64,000 nt of DNA. It comes from Mauremys mutica (taxonomy: Eukaryota > Chordata > Testudines > Geoemydidae). The notes beneath the pieces are model-generated. The model saw only the letters and a list, made by a program, of their open reading frames with translations, had not been told where the DNA came from and ran no database searches. The position numbers and the translations under genes are program-made. Below, in pieces: positions 55,801 to 64,000 of this stretch. Position 1 is the first letter of the stretch. Each line of letters begins with the position of its first letter. The stretch spans positions 49,789,563 through 49,853,562 of the forward strand of contig NC_059080.1 of NCBI RefSeq assembly GCF_020497125.1, in the 5' to 3' direction.

Positions 55801-56008
55801 TGTCAAATACTGGCCAGATGGTAACCCTACCTGCAGGGGTCAGGCCAGGGTCCAATACTATTCAATATTTTCATTAATGACTTGGATAGTGAAGTGGAGA
55901 GTATGCTAATGAAGTCTGCAGTTGAGACAAAGCTGAGGGGTTGCAATCACTTTGGAGGATGCACTTAGAATTCGGAATGAACTTGCCAAATAGGTAATTG
56001 ATCTGAAC
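55801..56008 (+). mobile_element. CR1 LINE fragment, outer copy, upstream part
   Basis: CAGGCCAGGGTCCAATACTA and CATTAATGACTTGGATAGTG are CR1 ORF2 after the RT LGP box. The order resumes at 57036. Confidence 0.75.
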
Positions 56009-57035
56009 TGGGACCAGTGCTATTCAACATATTCACTAATGATCTGTAAAAAGGGGTGAACAGGGCCATGGCAATGTTTTCAAATGACCCAAGTATTCAA
56101 AAATTTTAAGTCCAAAGCTTACTGTAAAGAGTTACATGGGGAACTAACAAAACTGAGTGACTGGGCAACAGAATGGCAGACAAGCTTCAGCAATGACAAG
56201 TGCAAATAATCTCAATCTCTCTCCCTTTATATAAAATGATGGCTTCTAAATTAGCTGTTACCACTCTAGAAAGAGATCTTGGCGTTACTGTGGATAGTTC
56301 TCTGAAAACTTCAGCTGTGTGCAGCAGTGGTCAAAAGGGCTTACAGAATGTTAGGTGCTATTAGGAAAGGAATAGAAAAGAAGACATAATATCATAGCAC
56401 CAATATTTAAATCCATGGTGCATCCACACGTTTAATACTGTATCTAGTTCTTGTCTCCATATCTCAAAAGGGATATAGTGGAACTGGAAAAGGTTCAGAG
56501 AAGGGCAACAAAGATGATCAAAGCTATAGAATGGCTTCCATATCAGTAGAGCCTAAAATGATTAGGGCTGTTAAGATTAGAAAAGAGATGATGAAGGGGA
56601 CATATGACAGAACTCTATAAAATAATGAACAGTGTGGAAAAAGTGAATAGAGGCATGTTACCCTTTCCCACAATACAAAAACCAGGGGTTAGGCAATGAA
56701 ATTAATAGGCAGCTGGTTTAATACAAACATAAGGAAGTACTTTTTCACATAAGACACAGTCAACCTGAAGAACTCATTGCCATGGGATGTTGTGATGGCT
56801 AAAAGTATAACTGGGTTCAAAAAAGAACTAGATAAGCTCATGAAGGATATGTCCAGCAACTAGCAATGGCGATTAGCCAAGAGGGTCAGGGATATAACTC
56901 AATGCTCAGTGTGACCCTAAACCTCTGAATGCCAGAAGGTGAAGACATGGGTGGATCTCTCCAAAATTGCCAGTCAGAGTCAGGATACTGTGCTATATGG
57001 ACCATTGATCTGATCCAGTATGGCAGTTCTTATGA
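56009..57035 (+). mobile_element. CR1 LINE of another subfamily, apparently nested
   Basis: GGGACCAGTGCTATTCAACA, GAGATCTTGGCGTTACTGTG, CTCAAAAGGGATATAGTGGA, then 3'UTR GGACCATTGATCTGATCCAG and ATGGCAGTTCTTATGAAATC. Strongly mutated. It ends at 57035, where the outer copy resumes. Confidence 0.8.
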
Positions 57036-57945
57036 AATCAACAAAATGACATTCTGTAAAGACAAGTGTAAAGTACTACCCTAAGGAAGGAAAAATCAAA
57101 TGCACAACTACAAAATGGAATAACTGGCCAGGGTTAGTGCTGCTGAAGAGGATCTGAGGGTTATAGCAGCAAAGAGTCCTGTGGCATCTTATGGACTAAC
57201 AGACATATTGGAGCATGAGCTTTTGTGGGTGAATACCCACTTCGTCGGATGCTTTTACAGATCCAGACTAACACGGCTACCCCTCTGAGGGTTATAGTGG
57301 ATCATAAATTGAATATGAGTCAGAAGTGTGATGAAGTTGCCAAAAGGACTAATATCAGTCTGGGGTCTATTAACAGGAGTATCATATATGAAACACAGGA
57401 GGTAATTGTCCTATTCTAGTCAGCACTGGTGAAGCCTCAGCTGGAGTAGTGTATCCAATTCTGAGTGTCACTTCATAAAAGATAGGGATAAACTGGCGTG
57501 AGTCCAGAGGTGAGCCACAAAAATAAGAAGTTTAAAAAACCTGACCTATGAGGAAAGGTTAAAAAAACTGCACAAGTATAGTCTTGAGAAAAGACTGAGG
57601 GGGACCTGGTAAATCTTTAACTACATTAAATGCTGTTGTAAAGAGGATGGTGATCAATTGTTCTGCATCTCCGCTGAAGGTAGGACAAGAACTAATAGGC
57701 TTAATCTGCAGCAAAGGAGATTTTAAATTAGATATTAAGAAAAACTTTCTAGAGTAGTTCAATTCTGGAATAGGCTTTTAAGGGAGATTGTGGAATCCCC
57801 ATCATTGGAGGTTAAGTACAGGTTGGACAGACACCTGTCAGGAATGGTCTAAAGTAGGTTTAGTCCTGCCTCAGGATGGTGGACTGGTCTTGATGACTTC
57901 ATGAGATCCCTTCCAGTTCTATATTCCTAGAATTCTGTGAAAATA
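57036..57945 (+). mobile_element. CR1 LINE, outer copy, downstream part
   Basis: AAATGACATTCTGTAAAGAC, AAATTGAATATGAGTCAGAA, ACCTGACCTATGAGGAAAGG and the 3' end GAGATCCCTTCCAGTTCTAT. It is interrupted by the Penelope-type insertion at 57167. Confidence 0.8.
57167..57284. mobile_element. Penelope-type short insertion with 13-bp duplication
   Basis: CAGCAAAGAGTCCTGTGGCA to CACGGCTACCCCT is flanked by CTGAGGGTTATAG at 57154-57166 and 57285-57297. It shares both end sequences with the palindromic copy in RNF168 intron 3 but has only one arm. Confidence 0.8.
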
Positions 57946-58455
57946 CTGATTTTCCACAGAGCAGTACACACATTAAATGGTAAACCAAGGAGTTTTATTA
58001 TAAGAAATTAGTGTTTGTTTCATACTACAGTTTACAGCTTTCATAGACATGCAATGAGAATACAAAGTAGAGCAAAGCAGATTTTATGCTGGAAAATGTT
58101 GTCATTTGAACTCTTCAGCATTATGCAAGTGTCAAAATATTTTAGCTAAGAGACAAGAATCTTTCTGTCCCTCCCAGCAGCCTCTGGCTACACATTTGCA
58201 TGTACATACTGAGCTTGTATATGATGGTGATGAAAATCTTATATGACTGCTGTATTGATTCTGGGAATCTGCCTGGCTTTTCAGACTCATGATACACATT
58301 GGTGTGTCATGGTTCAGAGCGTTTGTACATATGGATCTGTGTGTTGATATACACATGCATGAGTATGTAATTGCATGTTTATGTAGGAACCAGTTTAGGT
58401 TGTAAGCTTGTTTGTCCTAAGTGGGCAAGGGAGTTTAAGAAATCTGCCACATAGG
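57946..58455 (-). other. SMCO1: SMCO1 3'UTR
   Basis: Sequence downstream of the SMCO1 stop with no repeat. A minus-strand AATAAA (plus TTTATT) at 57994-57999 is a plausible polyadenylation signal about 460 bp after the stop. Confidence 0.5.
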
Positions 58456-58879
58456 TTATTTTTGGACAAGGGTTGCTATCTTTTTTGGATCCGTCTGTGC
58501 TCTGCGAGTCTCTACCACCTGGACAGCACACAGCAGGCTCTGTCGAAGGATCTGGTTCTTCACCACCTTGGTTATCATCGTGCTGATATCACTGGTGTAC
58601 TTTTGCCTCTGGTTAGCTGGGTAATACTGTGCTTCAGAGCAATGTATGATGAAAAAGGTGCATAGAGCTAAGACATCTCCTTCTTGCAGCCCCAGCATCT
58701 CCAGCACTGCTTCCCACACCAGTCTAATTCTCTGGTTCTTGCCTTTGCGCCTCATGACAGAGGCTAAGGTGGGGAGGCCTCCCGCCAGATCTGGCAGCTT
58801 CGCTCTGACACAGGAATGCAAGCAGCAAAGCATTTCACTGACATAGCTGTAGAAAAGATTTATCTCCACTGAAGTGAAC
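58456..58879 (-). CDS. SMCO1: SMCO1 last coding exon
   Basis: The acceptor CTGTGGCAG|GTTCAC (58880/58879) completes an Arg codon and leads into FTSVEINLFYSYVSEMLCCL, then KLPDLAGGLPTLASVMRRKG, VWEAVLEMLGLQEGDVLALC, TFFIIHCSEAQYY and TKVVKNQILRQSLLCAVQVV. The human protein has LTSMELNILYSYV, LPDLVRGLPTLASVLRRK, VWESILEECGLQEGDITALC, TFFI and MVKNQALQDSLLRAVQVI at the same places. The stop is at 58456-58458. SMCO1 is an uncharacterised vertebrate protein annotated as single-pass membrane with a coiled coil. The turtle C-terminus (DPKKIATLVQK) is diverged from the human one. Confidence 0.93.
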
Positions 58880-58987
58880 CTGCCACAGAGATGGAGACAG
58901 AAATCACATCTCAGACAAAAATACTTCCCATATACTTCAGTTCATTCCCATTTAGTTAATAAGTGGAGAATTCTGGTGGTCTGTAAC

Positions 58988-59187
58988 CAGGGCCGGCTCC
59001 AGACCCCCGCGCGCCAAGCGCGCGCTTGGGGCGGCGTCCCAGCGGGAAGGCGGCAGGCAGCTCCGGCGGACCTCCCGCAGGCACGCCTGTGGGAGGTCCG
59101 CCGGAGCCGCGGGACTGGTGACCGCTACAGCACCCCCCGTGGCGTGCCGCCATGCTTGGGGCGGCGGAAATCCTAGAGCCGCCCCTG
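58988..59187. mobile_element. 200-bp GC-rich hAT MITE with perfect 8-bp duplication
   Basis: TCTGTAAC flanks it at 58980-58987 and 59188-59195. The ends CAGGGCCGGCTCCAGACC and the inverted CCTAGAGCCGCCCCTG pair. The interior has a long hairpin: GGCGGACCTCCCGCAGGC against GTGGGAGGTCCGCCGG (59076-59105), plus the CGCGCCAAGCGCGCGCTTGG inverted motif at 59010-59029. Confidence 0.85.
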
Positions 59188-59611
59188 TCTGTAACCCCAG
59201 CAATCCCTGGTAATGCAGCCATTACATCACAGTAAACCTTCTACTTAAAAGGCAAACACCCAGTTGTCATTTTCGTATCTGAAGGGGTGTTGTCAGGTTT
59301 CTTATAGTGTAGGTGAGCTTGAATTTGAATGAAAAAGTGGGTAGAATTTCCATTTCCCTGAAGTCATTGTTAAGGTCAATTTCAGGGATCACTAGTTCAT
59401 TTTTCCCAATGTACTTTTTATAGCCTTTTACAGTTTGACTAAGAATCCTATTGCATCTAGGAAAAGAAAGAAAGAAAAAAAAATATAAAGCTCCTGTCCT
59501 GAGTTTAATTATTCAGCTGAGTCTAAGAATTAGTTGGTTGAAGGCAGCCTTTTGAAACAGATTCTGCTGCTGCAGCTGAGCTCTGACCAGATCAGTTACC
59601 ACAATAAATGT

Positions 59612-59819
59612 CAGGTTTCAAAGTAGCAGCTGTGTTAGTCTGTATCCGCAAAACGAACAGAAGTACTTGTGGCACCTTAGAGACTAACAGATTTATTTCA
59701 GCATAAGCTTTCATGTTCCACTCTATGCATCCGAAGAAGTGAGCTGTAGCCTACAAAAGCTTATGCTGAAATAAATCTGTTAGTCTCTAATGTGCCACAA
59801 GTACTCCTGTTCTTTTTGC
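59612..59819. repeat. Palindromic Penelope-type insertion, third copy
   Basis: ACAATAAATGT flanks it at 59601-59611 and 59820-59830. Arms around 59649-59730 and 59735-59819 mirror each other (CTTGTGGCACCTTAGAGACT / AGTCTCTAATGTGCCACAAG). The left tail is CAAAGTAGCAGCTGTGTTAG. It belongs to the subfamily of the full Penelope-like copy at 15642. Located in the SMCO1 intron. Confidence 0.8.
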
Positions 59820-59875
59820 ACAATAAATGTGTATACCTTAGATGTTTAGTGTACCTTTTCTAGTGTATACCTTAG

Positions 59876-60091
59876 GGCAGGTCTACACTAAGAATGGGGG
59901 TCGAACTAGGGTACGCAAATTCAGCTACGTGAATAGCGTAGCTGAATTCGAACTACCCTAGTTCGAACTACGTACCCGTCCAGACGCCGCGGAACCGAAC
60001 TCCGCGGCTCCAAGGTCGACTCTGCTAACTCCAGCTGCCGAGGTGGAGTACCGGAGTTCGAACTAGCGCTTCCGGAGTTCGAACTATTTAG
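59876..60091. mobile_element. Palindrome-rich MITE with 17-bp flanking direct repeat
   Basis: TCTAGTGTATACCTTAG is repeated exactly at 59859-59875 and 60092-60108. The insert begins GGCAGGTCTACACTAAG and contains nested hairpins: AATTCAGCTACG against CGTAGCTGAATT, and outside it TCGAACTAGGGTA against TACCCTAGTTCGA. It is related by its left end to the GTCTACACTA family, but lacks the usual right end. Confidence 0.6.
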
Positions 60092-60216
60092 TCTAGTGTA
60101 TACCTTAGACAATTTCCCTCTAGGCTTCCTGGAGGAAAAATACAAAAAAAAGTTTAAAAAGAAAGAAAAGATTGTTTTGCACTTGTGCAATAACACTGAT
60201 CTGAACAAGTGTTTTC

Positions 60217-60735
60217 ATAGAATCATAGGACTGGAACCTCGAGAGGTCATCTAGTCCAGTCCCCTGCACTCATGGCAGGACTAAGTATTATCTAGACCAT
60301 CCCTGACAGGTGTTTGTCTAACCTGCTCTTAAAAATCTGCAATGATGGAGATTCCACAACCTCCCTAGGCAATTTATTCCAGCGTTTAGCCACCCTGAGA
60401 GACAGGAAGTTTTTCCTAATGTCCACTCTAAACCTCCCTTGATGCAATTTAAGCCCATTGCTTCTTAACCTCTGAGGATAGGACAAGAAGAACAATTTTT
60501 CTCCCTCCTCCTTGTAACAACCTTTTATGTACTAGAAAACTCATATCATGTCCCCTCTCAGTCTTCTCTTTTCCAGACTAAACAAACCCAATTTTTTCAA
60601 TCTTCCCTCATCGGTCATGTTTTCTAGACCTTTAATCATTTTTATTGCTCTTCTTTGGACTTCCTCCAATTTGTCCACATCTTTCCTGAAATGTGGCACC
60701 CAGAACTGGACACAACACTCCAGTTGAGGGGCCAT
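60217..60735 (-). mobile_element. CR1 LINE 3' end
   Basis: Minus strand: [56 protein letters not shown], then [31 protein letters not shown] and the 3'UTR to CATAGAATCATAGGACTGG. Located in the SMCO1 intron. Confidence 0.9.
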
Positions 60736-61083
60736 GCAGGGAAGAGGAAGTTCTCTCCCTCCCCAGCCGGCCAGGACTGGCAGCTCCTAGCAGCATGGGG
60801 AGATCAAACTCACCTCCACCCGCCAGGAGCCTCCTCTGACTACAGGAAGCTCTGTGGCTGCTGCCTTCAGAGCCCAGCTCTGCAGAGTGCAGAAGTGAAA
60901 GTGGTAATTTCGCCAGCTCCCTACAACAGCTTTGCGGACCCCACAACCCCACTTTGGGTCAGGATCTTCATCATTACCACACTGTGAAATTTCATATGTA
61001 ATCTGAAATTGTGAAGTTGACCAATTTTAAAACTCTGGTTGTGAAACTGACCCAAAATGGGCTGTGAATTTGGTAGGGTCCTA
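60736..61083. mobile_element. DNA-transposon-like repeat, GTGAAAT family, one end
   Basis: It holds CACACTGTGAAATTTCATAT, GGCTGTGAATTTGGTAGGG and TCCTACAT. It is the counterpart of the element at 45209 and directly follows the CR1. Confidence 0.5.
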
Positions 61084-61249
61084 CATATGTTCTATTAAAC
61101 TTAATACCACAACACCTAGAAGAAAAGAAAAAACATAGTATTTTGGGGACTATTCTGGTTTTGTTTGGGTTTTTAGTTGATGTTCAGCTCCTAGAGTAGT
61201 AGATAGTTTTATTTAGGTTTCTGCAGTATCAGAATCATACACCCAGTTT

Positions 61250-61345
61250 ACTGATGGATAAACTGAGGTGCAGAGAGGTTAAATGACTTGCCAAGGTCAC
61301 ACAGCAAACCAATGGCTGTCCAGTGTTCTCACTCAGCTCCAGTTC
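61250..61345 (+). repeat. MIR-like (CORE-SINE) relic
   Basis: ACTGAGGTGCAGAGAGGTTA, GACTTGCCAAGGTCACACAG and AATGGCTG match the core I recall for MIR SINEs. These are old amniote-wide elements, so the intron keeps pre-reptilian sequence next to recent insertions. Confidence 0.7.
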
Positions 61346-61619
61346 CTGTTCTAACTAAAGGCACCAACTAAGGGGGAGAAGCTTAAGGGACGCTCCTCCT
61401 AAAGGGAATGAAAAGTTCTGAAAAGGATGTAGAATCTAATATTTTTGTTGTACTTGATTTTTCTCCACCAGAGCGATCCTGTTTCAACTAAAATCATTAG
61501 GTTCAAGTATGTGTTTTATGAAGTGCTATTTCTTTTTGTTGCAGTTATTGATATTAATGTGATATGCCTCCAGCTAAGCAATTTGCATTCATTTTTTAAT
61601 GCAAATAATTTATTTAGGC

Positions 61620-61960
61620 CAAGATTTTCAAAAGTGGGGGGCCCAAATGTGAGCTCTGAAATCCATATTTATACCCCAATTCTGCAGAGGCTTAAGCATG
61701 TGTGTAATTTTACTCAAAAGTAGTCCCATTGAGTTCAGTGAGACTACTTATGTGCCTATAGTTACACACCTGTAAGTTTTCATAGGATCGGGTCAGAGGT
61801 ACCTAAATAGCCTGTTTTTCAAAGCACTGTGCACTTACAGCTGCCACTGCTTTCCATGGGAACTGTGAGTAGTTCAGGATCTTTAAAAAAAAGCCTGTTA
61901 TTTAGATGTCTAAATATGGTTATGGGAGCCTAACTTCAGGCACCAAAATGTGAAAGATTC
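61620..61960. repeat. Possible ancient interspersed repeat
   Basis: AAAGTAGTCCCATTGAGTTC and AGTGAGACTACTTATGTGCC form an imperfect inverted pair in a layout I associate with old amniote repeats. No family name can be given. Confidence 0.35.
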
Positions 61961-62397
61961 GGCCTTATTTGCTAGCAGAACAAAACCAGGGCATTAATAA
62001 GATTCTGATTTTTGCTGCTTATAGTAGGACACAGTTATCTGAAAGGTTTTGAAAGAGCATTTGGTGTCTCTGGTATTCTTAGAAATGGTGTGGTGTTTTT
62101 AAAGATATAATAATATTTAGTGCATATTTAAAATTTCTTTAGAAGTTTTTTCACTTGGAATGGAATTTGCCTTGCATTTGCTGAGATCAACAAACTGTAT
62201 TCTCTTGTGGTAAAAGGCAATTCAAAGCCACATCCCTGGATATAGAAAGAAAGTTGTATTCTTTTCACTCAGTGTAGCCTAAACCCATTCATCTTCACCT
62301 GCACATATAGAATGTTACACAAGTTTCTCAATTCTCTAGTCTCCCAGCTGATGCATGGAGGGGAAACTGAGCTGTTTTTTTTTCTTCTGTGGCTCAC

Positions 62398-62547
62398 CTG
62401 TCCTCCAGTAAGGATATCCACATCTCATCCTCGCCCACCTGCTTCTCCAGAGTTTTATCCTGAAACTGCAGCTTCTGTGTCAGTTTCTCCATGGCAGAGT
62501 TCAGCTCTTTGAACTGAGTCTCCACATTCTGCAGCCTGTTTTCCACC
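62398..62547 (-). CDS. SMCO1: SMCO1 internal coding exon (coiled coil)
   Basis: A 150-bp exon with acceptor TATTCCACAG|GGTGG and donor GGACAG|GTGAGC. It encodes VENRLQNVETQFKELNSAME, KLTQKLQFQDKTLEKQVGED and EMWISLLED plus two bases. Human has VDHKLQALETQFKELDF and QDEMW at the same places. Heptad-like spacing of Leu/Val fits the annotated coiled coil. Phase 2 at the start requires an upstream exon. A minimal candidate is ATG ACT TCC AG at 62674-62684 with donor CCAG|GTAAAA and matching phase, but it lacks similarity to the human N-terminus, so exon 1 remains unproven. Confidence 0.92.
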
Positions 62548-64000
62548 CTGTGGAATATAAGAACCAGAGTCATTATTAGAATCAGCATATCTGAACTTCT
62601 GCACTGAAAGAGGGCACCACTTCTGCTGCATTATGACTAACTTCAGATCCAGTTTAAGATTCCTCCATTTTACCTGGAAGTCATTCTGACTCCTTTTGAA
62701 GGTGTTTGCCAGTTGAGCTTCAGTTGCTTGATGTAGTGTGGGTACCTTTAGAAGTAGTCATCACATAGTCTTCTTCAAAGACAGTCAAGGTTATCTGAAT
62801 TAATGTATCAGACACCCTCATTCTTATCATAAGAGATTAAATATCTACTAATAATGACCTATGAAGCTCAGTCTAATCACATTGAGGGTTTCATTTTAGG
62901 ACCCAATTTGATCCTACATAACACTTAAATCAGCCCTGTATAAAACCTACCACAAACATATAATAATAGCTAATACTTCAATAATACTATACTTAAAACC
63001 AGCCTTTTTCTTGCCTCCTTCAGTACTATGGCTGGTGACTTCCTAGTTCCTACTAACTCTCCCTACATAGGTGCTAGAACTAGGGGTGCTACTACACCTC
63101 CTGGCTTAAAATGGTTTCCATCATATTACATGGTTTATAGGGTGGTTCTATGGCTCTCAGCACTCCTGTCTCCCTATTGCAATGTTTTCTTTTTATAGGA
63201 ACTCTTTTTCCCAGCATGCTTTTCTAGAGATGGCTCTTTAAATATGGCAGACCCAAGTAGCTGCAGCACAAAAAAGGCTATTTTGTAATTAGTAGCTGTA
63301 TTGGTCTCTCTTCCAACTTATGTTTTTCCTTCTGATTTCTAAGAAAGTGGTATATTTTCATATTTCCTATGAATAATATAACTAAATGAGGTATCTTGAT
63401 TTTGAAGTTTCTCCATGTGATCTCTATCAGAAAGTTTATATTATGAGGTGCTATTGTGTTGAACTTATGTCAAAACACGTGGAGGCAGGGAGCATGCTTT
63501 ATACTCATTCGCTGCTGTTCTGTAGATGTAAAGGAGTGGAATATGCTGGTCACCATCCATTTTGATAGTGTTTCTCAAGAATAATTTAGGGTAATTTAGC
63601 TTAACTAAGATCCCAATTAAATTGCTCCCCTGACGTGCAACTTTTGGGTTTTTCTAGCATCTTGAAGATGTTGAAACACTTTAGACTGAAAGGTTTTTTT
63701 GCCTAGGTTTCATACAGATAACAAGAGATCCCGCAATGGGCCAAGTATTGATTCATTAGAAGTTCAGTTAACCTTGATTTATTTTTTTTAATGGAATGAA
63801 CTTCAGGCTATCTTGAAAAACTGTCTATGGCAACTAACAGCTATTGAATTGCAAGACTCTGTTCCATAGCAGTGTGGTCCCTGGGTATTCTTACTCCTGT
63901 TTTATTTGTTTTACGATAATGCTGAGGAGCCCAAGTCATGGACCAGGACCCTATTATGCGAGGCACCGTATAAACACAGAATGAAAAGACTGGCCCTGCT
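62548..64000. other. SMCO1 5' side, no further feature recognised
   Basis: AT-rich sequence without a CpG island, repeat or exon that I can support. By synteny WDR53 would be expected further right. Confidence 0.4.

Noticed and set aside
62674..62684. 11-nt SMCO1 start exon (ATG ACT TCC AG|GTAAAA)
   Set aside because: The phase fits exon 2, but such a short exon with no similarity to the human N-terminus could be chance. Mentioned only as a candidate.
1..64000. CRISPR arrays, operons, phage or plasmid features
   Set aside because: The repeats are dispersed eukaryotic transposons; introns, CpG islands and vertebrate genes exclude a prokaryotic context.

Overview
This is a vertebrate nuclear locus, most likely from a turtle. 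The inference rests on dense CR1 LINEs of several subfamilies, a DIRS-type tyrosine-recombinase retrotransposon, Penelope-like fragments, many hAT, Harbinger-like and Tigger-like non-autonomous elements, introns with consensus splice sites and CpG-island promoters. Another non-avian reptile is possible. No bacterial-type operon, CRISPR array, rRNA or tRNA gene was seen.

Three host genes are recognised, all on the minus strand, in the order UBXN7 - RNF168 - SMCO1 with increasing coordinate. This is the order and orientation I know from human 3q29. UBXN7 contributes only its first coding exon (5174-5246) inside a CpG island, and its intron 1 runs off the left edge. RNF168 is complete: six coding exons (44204-44504, 36297-36373, 34317-34493, 31957-32081, 30674-30761, 28872-29957) join in phase to a 617-residue reading frame. 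Its likely non-coding first exon and promoter lie in a second CpG island at about 54.8-55.3 kb. SMCO1 has its two main coding exons (62398-62547, 58456-58879); its first exon is not securely identified. UBXN7 is a p97/VCP-ubiquitin adaptor and RNF168 is the H2A ubiquitin ligase of the DNA double-strand-break response. The genes share synteny rather than a pathway.

Much of the rest is transposon, often nested. 1-5.1 kb: UBXN7 intron 1 with a decayed, intron-containing hAT transposase and a hAT MITE. 6.2-15.2 kb: CR1 fragments in both orientations, one split by a 2.1-kb Harbinger-like element and another by a G-rich hAT MITE. 15.2-25.5 kb: one almost complete minus-strand CR1 split by a Penelope-like insertion and by a 6.1-kb DIRS element that still shows inverted termini, the internal complementary region, gag, RT-RNase H, a methyltransferase-like stretch and a tyrosine recombinase. 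25.5-28.8 kb: intergenic DNA and the RNF168 3' end. 28.9-54.8 kb: RNF168 introns carrying MITEs, CR1, two Tigger-like elements, an LTR-like sequence and near-perfect Penelope-type palindromes. 55.3-64 kb: nested CR1s, then SMCO1 with four small insertions, a CR1 and an old MIR-like SINE in its large intron.

I see no clearly new biological system. The strongest observations are the precisely datable nest (DIRS and Penelope inside one CR1), the 99-bp palindrome in RNF168 intron 3, and an apparent Arg-to-Trp change at the RNF168 residue equivalent to human R57.
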